A stretch of DNA of 64,000 nt from Actinospica durhamensis. GTDB taxonomy: Bacteria; Actinomycetota; Actinomycetes; Streptomycetales; Catenulisporaceae. Shown here one piece after another: positions 60,167 through 64,000 of this stretch (positions are counted from its first letter, which is position 1; every line of letters begins with the position of its first letter). Under the pieces are notes generated by a model that was not told where the DNA came from, ran no database searches, and saw only the letters and a program-made list of their open reading frames with translations. The stretch is taken from assembly GCF_018139695.1 (NCBI RefSeq), contig NZ_JAGSOG010000006.1:1-64000 (forward strand), given 5' to 3'. Both the position numbers and the translations under genes were made by a program.

Positions 60167-61072
60167 TCAGTAGCGGGGCAGCGGACTCCACTGCTTGATC
60201 GCGAAGCCGTTGCCCGTGTCCTCGACTTCCAGGGCGCTGTGTCCGCTCAGGTGCGCCGGCAGCATCAGGGCATTGTTCTCGGCGGCCCAGCCGAGCAGCC
60301 TGACGCGGGTGGCCCGGGACTGGGCCGGGTCGAGGTCGAAGCAGCTGCTGTGGTCCGGGTGGGTGACCTGCAGCGGAGTGTGCAGGATGTCGCCGGCGAA
60401 CAGTGCCCGGTCCTCGCCCGAGCGCAGCGTGACGACCGAGGCGCCCGGGGTGTGGCCGGGGGCCGCTTCCAGACGCAGGTTCGCGTCGATCACGTGGCTC
60501 GTCTCCCACAGGCGGACCCGGCCGGCGGCGAGCACGGGGGCGATGCTGTCCTCGAACGCGTTCTCGTTGATGCCGCCGGCGACGTTCGGGTTGTTCTCCG
60601 GGTTCCAGTATTCGAAGTCCACCTTGGGCATCAGATACGTGGCGTTCGGGAAGGTGGGCACCCATGCGCCGTCGACCAGCCGGGTGTTCCAGCCGATGTG
60701 GTCGAGGTGGAGGTGGGTGTTGATCACCAGGTCCACGTCCTCGGGCCGCACACCGGCCTGGGCGAGGTTGCCGAGGTAGTCCAGGGAAAGGTGGTCCCAG
60801 GGCTCGACGGCCGGGCGGGTCTTGTCGTTGCCGACGCCGGTGTCGATCAGGATCGTGCGGCCCCCGCTGCGCACCAGCCAGGTCTGCATGGCCGTGATCA
60901 CCACGCCGTCCTCGGCGCCGAGGTGGTCGGGCACGAGCGTGTCGCGGTGCTCCTTCCACGCCTGCTCGGGCATGTCGGGGAAGAACTGGTCCGCGGGCAT
61001 GATCGGCCCGTGCATCTCCTCGATGCGGGTGACGGTGACTTCGCCCAGGACGATCTCGTTGATGTTCGTCAT
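60167..61072 (-). CDS. metallo-beta-lactamase-fold hydrolase
   Basis: 301 residues. The zinc motif HxHxDH is complete in NTHLHLDHIGW (H120, H122, D124, H125), with further ligands His in EAAPGHTPGAS and Asp in LFAGDILHTPL and the final His of LPAHLSG. The spacing resembles lactonase and other two-zinc hydrolases rather than true beta-lactamases. No signal peptide. It sits 60 bp downstream of a secreted SMP-30-like propeller gene on the same strand, so the two may handle related substrates. Confidence 0.88.
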   Translation of the reverse strand: MTNINEIVLGEVTVTRIEEMHGPIMPADQFFPDMPEQAWKEHRDTLVPDHLGAEDGVVITAMQTWLVRSGGRTILIDTGVGNDKTRPAVEPWDHLSLDYLGNLAQAGVRPEDVDLVINTHLHLDHIGWNTRLVDGAWVPTFPNATYLMPKVDFEYWNPENNPNVAGGINENAFEDSIAPVLAAGRVRLWETSHVIDANLRLEAAPGHTPGASVVTLRSGEDRALFAGDILHTPLQVTHPDHSSCFDLDPAQSRATRVRLLGWAAENNALMLPAHLSGHSALEVEDTGNGFAIKQWSPLPRY

Positions 61073-61132
61073 CTGTCTCTCCTACGGTGCGGTGCTCGGA
61101 AGGATGGAAGAGGTCTGCGGTGGTGTCGGACG

Positions 61133-62095
61133 TCAGTCGTTCAGCCGGGCGGTGAGCAGGTTCGGGTCCTGATCGGTGACGTAGGCCGCGCTCAGGACGA
61201 GGACGGTGTCCCCGCGCAGCGCGACAGAGGTCGGATTCGACAGCCCGTCGGCCGCGGTCAGGACGATGGAGTGGCTGCCGTCGGGCTGCACGAGCGCGAC
61301 CTCGCTCGGGCCGTTGAGCGCGGCCAGCAGCTGGTCGCCGTGACCGGTGAAGGCGAAGTCGTCGATGCCGGTCAGTCCGGTCGCCTCGGTCTGCACCCTG
61401 CCGGCGTGTCCGCCGGGCAGGACGGGGATGCGCAGGACGGTGCCCTGATCGAGGTTGGTCACCCAGACCGCGCCGTCGTGGATCTTCAGGCCGTTGGCGC
61501 CGAGGAAACCGGCGGAGGCCAGTTGGGGGGCGGTGGACCAGGCGGTGGGGGCGCCGCCGGTGGCGGGGACGCTCCAGATGGTGCCGAGCACGGAGTCCGC
61601 GACGTAGAGGGTATTGGTGCTCGGGTCCAGGGCCAGGCCGTTGGGCAGGCCGTTCGCGGGCAGGGCGGCGATCCGCTGCGGCCGGCCGCCGGGGGTCAGC
61701 CGCCACACGCCGGTGAGGTCGGCGGTTCCGGTGGCGTAGAGGAAGTACAGGGTGCCGTCCTGGGCGCGGACGATGCCGGTGGTCAGCGGGAAGCCGAGGA
61801 CCGTGGTCTCGACGCTGTCTTCGGGCGCCGGCAGGGTGGCCAGGATCCGCACGGCGCCGCTGCGGGAGATCTCTGCGATCTGGCGGGCCTCGGCGAAGGT
61901 GACGTACGCGTCCCCGTTCGGTGCCATGGCGATGTTCTCCGGCGTCTGGCCGGCGGTCAGGCTGAAGTGTTCGGTGATCCGCGCGTTGCTGAGCGGCGCG
62001 GACAGGGCCGAGGCCGTGGCGGGAGTCAGTACCGAGGCGGCGCTCGCGGCAAGGACGCCCGCCGTCACGGCGGACCTGAAGAGCTTCGTGGACAT
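61133..62095 (-). CDS. secreted SMP-30/NHL-like six-bladed propeller protein
   Basis: 320 residues. A signal peptide about 1-31 (SAVTAGVLAASAASVLT, cleavage near ATASA) precedes a propeller with regularly spaced blades: PENIAMAPNGDAYVTFAEAR, TTGIVRAQDGTLYFLYATG, LPNGLALDPSTNTLYVADSV, GANGLKIHDGAVWVTNLDQ and TSVALRGDTVLVLSAAY. Relatives are lactonase-like or binding proteins. Metal-ligand positions typical of active SMP-30 enzymes (Glu, Asn, Asp) are partly kept (LPNGLALD), so activity is possible but unproven. Same strand as the metallo-hydrolase and 164 bp from the XRE gene upstream. Confidence 0.82.
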   Translation of the reverse strand: MSTKLFRSAVTAGVLAASAASVLTPATASALSAPLSNARITEHFSLTAGQTPENIAMAPNGDAYVTFAEARQIAEISRSGAVRILATLPAPEDSVETTVLGFPLTTGIVRAQDGTLYFLYATGTADLTGVWRLTPGGRPQRIAALPANGLPNGLALDPSTNTLYVADSVLGTIWSVPATGGAPTAWSTAPQLASAGFLGANGLKIHDGAVWVTNLDQGTVLRIPVLPGGHAGRVQTEATGLTGIDDFAFTGHGDQLLAALNGPSEVALVQPDGSHSIVLTAADGLSNPTSVALRGDTVLVLSAAYVTDQDPNLLTARLND

Positions 62096-62259
62096 GGTTG
62101 TGCTCCTGTTTCAGGGTGTGGTGGGGCATGCGGCGGCGACACGCCGACGCATAAGGGTTCGAAGGAGCGTGACGTGCTCGCGAAGGGCGGCGTCACGAAC
62201 CGCGGTGGGCCGTCGTCGGCCGCGCGGGAGTAGGGGTTACGTGGTGAGGGCGGTGCGGT

Positions 62260-63156
62260 TCAGCCCCGGCCGACCCGGGACGGTGTCCGCGCGTCGGTGA
62301 GCAGGGCGGGTCGGGCGGTGGCTTGGGCGAGCAGGGTCAACGCCTCGCGCGAGGGCGAATCCGGTTCCGCGGTCCCGACCACGATCACGGGGCCCGGCCC
62401 GTAGCTCAGGGTCTGCTGTGTGACGGTCAGCGATCCGACCAGCGGATGACGCATCTCGTAGGCGGCCACCGTGCACGGCTTGATCCGGTGGTCCGCCCAC
62501 ATCGCGGCGAACTCCCCGCTCTTGGCCGAGAGCTCACCGACCAGCGCGTGCAGCGCCGCGTCCTCGGGGTGCTCGCCCGCAGTCAGCCGCAACGCCCCGA
62601 CCGCCGCCCCGGCCTTGCTCGGCCAGTCCGTGTACAGCTCCCGCAGATGCGGGTCCAGGAACAGCAGCCGCACCATGTTCGGCCGTTCCCCCGGCACTTC
62701 CGGGGCACCGGGATCCACGTGCCCGGCGAACAGCGCGTGGCCCAGCCCGTTCCACGCCAACACGTCGGAACGCCTGCCCAGCACGATCGCCGGAGTCTCG
62801 CCCAGCGCCTCGAGCAGGTGACGCGTCGGCTCCGACACCCGCTCCGGCGTCGGCCGCCGGGCCCGCGTGCGTACTCTGCCCGCCCGAGCCAGGTCGTGCA
62901 GGTACCGGCGCTCCGCCTCGTCCAGCCGCAATGCTCCGGCGATCGCGTCGAGCACTTCGGGCGAAGCGCTCTGCGACTGTCCCTGCTCCAACCGCGTGTA
63001 GTACGAGGAGCTCACTCCGGCGAGCAAGGCCAACTCCTCGCGCCGAAGCCCCGGCACCCGCCGGCGCTCCCCGTACGTGGGCACCCCGACATCCTCCGGA
63101 CGCAGTCGGGAGCGCCGAGTGTGCAGGAAGTCCCCGAGGGGTGTGTTCGCGGTCAT
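62260..63156 (-). CDS. XRE-family regulator with MmyB-like ligand domain
   Basis: 298 residues. A helix-turn-helix at about 25-80 (GLRREELALLAGVSSSYYTR, LEQGQSQSASPEVLDAIAGA) is followed by an MmyB-like PAS-type ligand domain (ETPAIVLGRRSDVLAWNGLG, NMVRLLFLDPHLRELYTDW, HRIKPCTVAAYEMRHPLVG). Such regulators are common in actinomycetes; ligands are often fatty acids or antibiotics. It probably controls the adjacent SMP-30-like and metallo-hydrolase genes or itself. It ends 164 bp before the propeller gene. Confidence 0.92.
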   Translation of the reverse strand: MTANTPLGDFLHTRRSRLRPEDVGVPTYGERRRVPGLRREELALLAGVSSSYYTRLEQGQSQSASPEVLDAIAGALRLDEAERRYLHDLARAGRVRTRARRPTPERVSEPTRHLLEALGETPAIVLGRRSDVLAWNGLGHALFAGHVDPGAPEVPGERPNMVRLLFLDPHLRELYTDWPSKAGAAVGALRLTAGEHPEDAALHALVGELSAKSGEFAAMWADHRIKPCTVAAYEMRHPLVGSLTVTQQTLSYGPGPVIVVGTAEPDSPSREALTLLAQATARPALLTDARTPSRVGRG

Positions 63157-63234
63157 GACTCGAGTATGGGCCGGACCCGATCAGGTAGCCTGCCCCAGCC
63201 AGGGGTAGGCACCGCCGGGTCCGGCTGCCCGGCG

Positions 63235-64000
63235 TCAGGCGCCGTCGCGGATGAACGCGGTGAGGGCGGCGGCGACGGCTTCCGGCTGCTCATCGGGGAT
63301 GAAGTGTCCCGCGTCGGGCACGATGACGCCGGTGACGTTCTCGGCCCACGGGCTGATGGAGGCCGCCATGTCCGGGATGGAGCCGTGGCTGCTGGAGATC
63401 CCGAGGACGGGCACGGTCAGCCGCCGCCGCTCGAGCGCCTCGTGGTTCGCGCGCGCCGACTCGGCTGCGTCCCGGTAGTAGGCGAGGCAGGCGCGCAGGC
63501 CGCCGTCCTGAGCGACGGCCGCCGCATAGTGGTCGACCTCCGCGTCGTCGAACGCGTCGGGACTCAGGGCCTTCATCCTCAGGAACCAGCCCACGTACTC
63601 CCGCTCGCGTCCGGCCAGCAGCGTCTCGGGCAGCTCGGGCACGAGGTGGAAGGCGAAGTGCCAGGTCTTCCACGCCCGAGCCGGGTCGGTGGGAATCGCC
63701 TCGGGGAGGGTGATGCCGGGAATCCCGGCGTCGAGCAGGGCGACCCCGTGCAGCCGGTCCTCGAAGTCGAGCGCCAGCGAGAAGGCGACCCAGGCGCCGA
63801 CGTCGTGCGCGGCCAGCCAGTAGTCCGACACGCCCAGCGCCCGCACGGCGGCGTGCACATACGCGGCGACCGTGTGGGTGTCGTAGCCGCGCTCCGGACG
63901 CTCCGAGTGGCCCTGACCCGGCAGGTCGATCGCGATGACGTGGAAGCGCTCGGCGAGGCTGGGCATGACTTTCCGCCACGCCCACCAGGTCTGCGGGAAC
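63235..64000 (-). CDS. alpha/beta hydrolase of epoxide-hydrolase/dehalogenase type (5' end outside window)
   Basis: The reverse frame is open to the right edge; codons beyond the internal ATG at 63966 continue as FPQTWWAWRKV, the usual sequence before MPSLAERF, so the start is outside the window. Conserved features: IAIDLPGQGHSERPERGYDT, the nucleophile Asp in AAHDVGAW, a cap region rich in Trp/Phe/Leu (ARAWKTWHFAFHLVPELPE) and the final His near VIVPDAGHFIPDEQPE. An Asp in place of Ser at the elbow means epoxide hydrolase or haloacetate/haloalkane dehalogenase chemistry. Substrate unknown. Confidence 0.85.
   Translation of the reverse strand, partial: FPQTWWAWRKVMPSLAERFHVIAIDLPGQGHSERPERGYDTHTVAAYVHAAVRALGVSDYWLAAHDVGAWVAFSLALDFEDRLHGVALLDAGIPGITLPEAIPTDPARAWKTWHFAFHLVPELPETLLAGREREYVGWFLRMKALSPDAFDDAEVDHYAAAVAQDGGLRACLAYYRDAAESARANHEALERRRLTVPVLGISSSHGSIPDMAASISPWAENVTGVIVPDAGHFIPDEQPEAVAAALTAFIRDGA

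Noticed and set aside
60098..62233. Long plus-strand frame over the metallo-hydrolase and propeller genes
   Set aside because: Antisense shadow of two well-supported genes; composition dominated by Arg/Gly/Val.
1..64000. tRNA, rRNA, prophage or insertion-sequence genes
   Set aside because: No tRNA-like cloverleaf, rRNA segment, transposase or integrase sequence was recognised by reading either strand; a dedicated search was not possible.

Overview
The window is very GC-rich, gene-dense DNA of an actinomycete. Supporting signs are GTG/TTG starts, 4-bp stop/start overlaps, a SARP/AfsR-type regulator, Tat lipoprotein signals, ABC sugar importers without their own ATPase gene (as in Streptomyces, where a shared MsiK-type ATPase serves them), a WXG100/papain-fold toxin locus and very large secreted repeat proteins. 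A Streptomyces- or Catenulispora-like soil organism fits; no rRNA or other species marker is present. I saw no tRNA, rRNA, CRISPR array, insertion sequence or phage gene.

Layout. 1-9.6 kb: a SARP regulator cut by the left edge, two small secreted peptidoglycan-binding-domain proteins, a leucine-rich-repeat-variant protein with a Cys cluster, a truncated tyrosine phosphatase, a DUF6928-type gene split by an extra CCGG unit, and a large protein of unknown function. 9-11 kb: a GntR/FCD regulator divergent from a mandelate-racemase-family enzyme, with two copies of a near-palindromic operator between them. 11-15 kb: a roughly 1350-residue secreted repeat protein. 15.5-18.5 kb: a polymorphic-toxin locus (WXG100-like carrier protein, papain-fold toxin, YrhB/Imm35-like candidate immunity protein, one further small gene).

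18.7-30 kb: glycoside island A, made of a LacI regulator with paired operators, a sugar ABC importer, a DUF5107 protein, a secreted propeller/ricin-lectin protein and a cytoplasmic GH95-like enzyme. 30-33.5 kb: an oxidoreductase, a double YbjQ-domain protein and an orphan sensor kinase. 33.7-47.6 kb: island B, a nearly complete alpha-galactoside pathway. It has a secreted GH27 alpha-galactosidase, an ABC importer and a cytoplasmic GH36 alpha-galactosidase. It continues with the De Ley-Doudoroff galactose route: mutarotase, SDR dehydrogenase, SMP-30 lactonase (frameshifted), DgoD-like dehydratase, KDGal kinase and KDPGal aldolase, with a FadR-type regulator.

47.8-64 kb: a SnoaL-like protein, secreted proteins including a phosphoesterase, a small Smr protein, a NitT/TauT-type ABC transporter divergent from a CitA/CitB-type two-component system, a double-FKBP lipoprotein, a SIMPL protein, and a minus-strand run of hydrolases (alpha/beta hydrolase lipoprotein, metallo-beta-lactamase fold, SMP-30-like propeller), an XRE regulator and an epoxide-hydrolase-like gene cut by the right edge.

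Two genes, the DUF6928 gene and the SMP-30 lactonase, each carry a single frameshift at a short repeat or G-run. Both should be checked against raw reads before being called pseudogenes.
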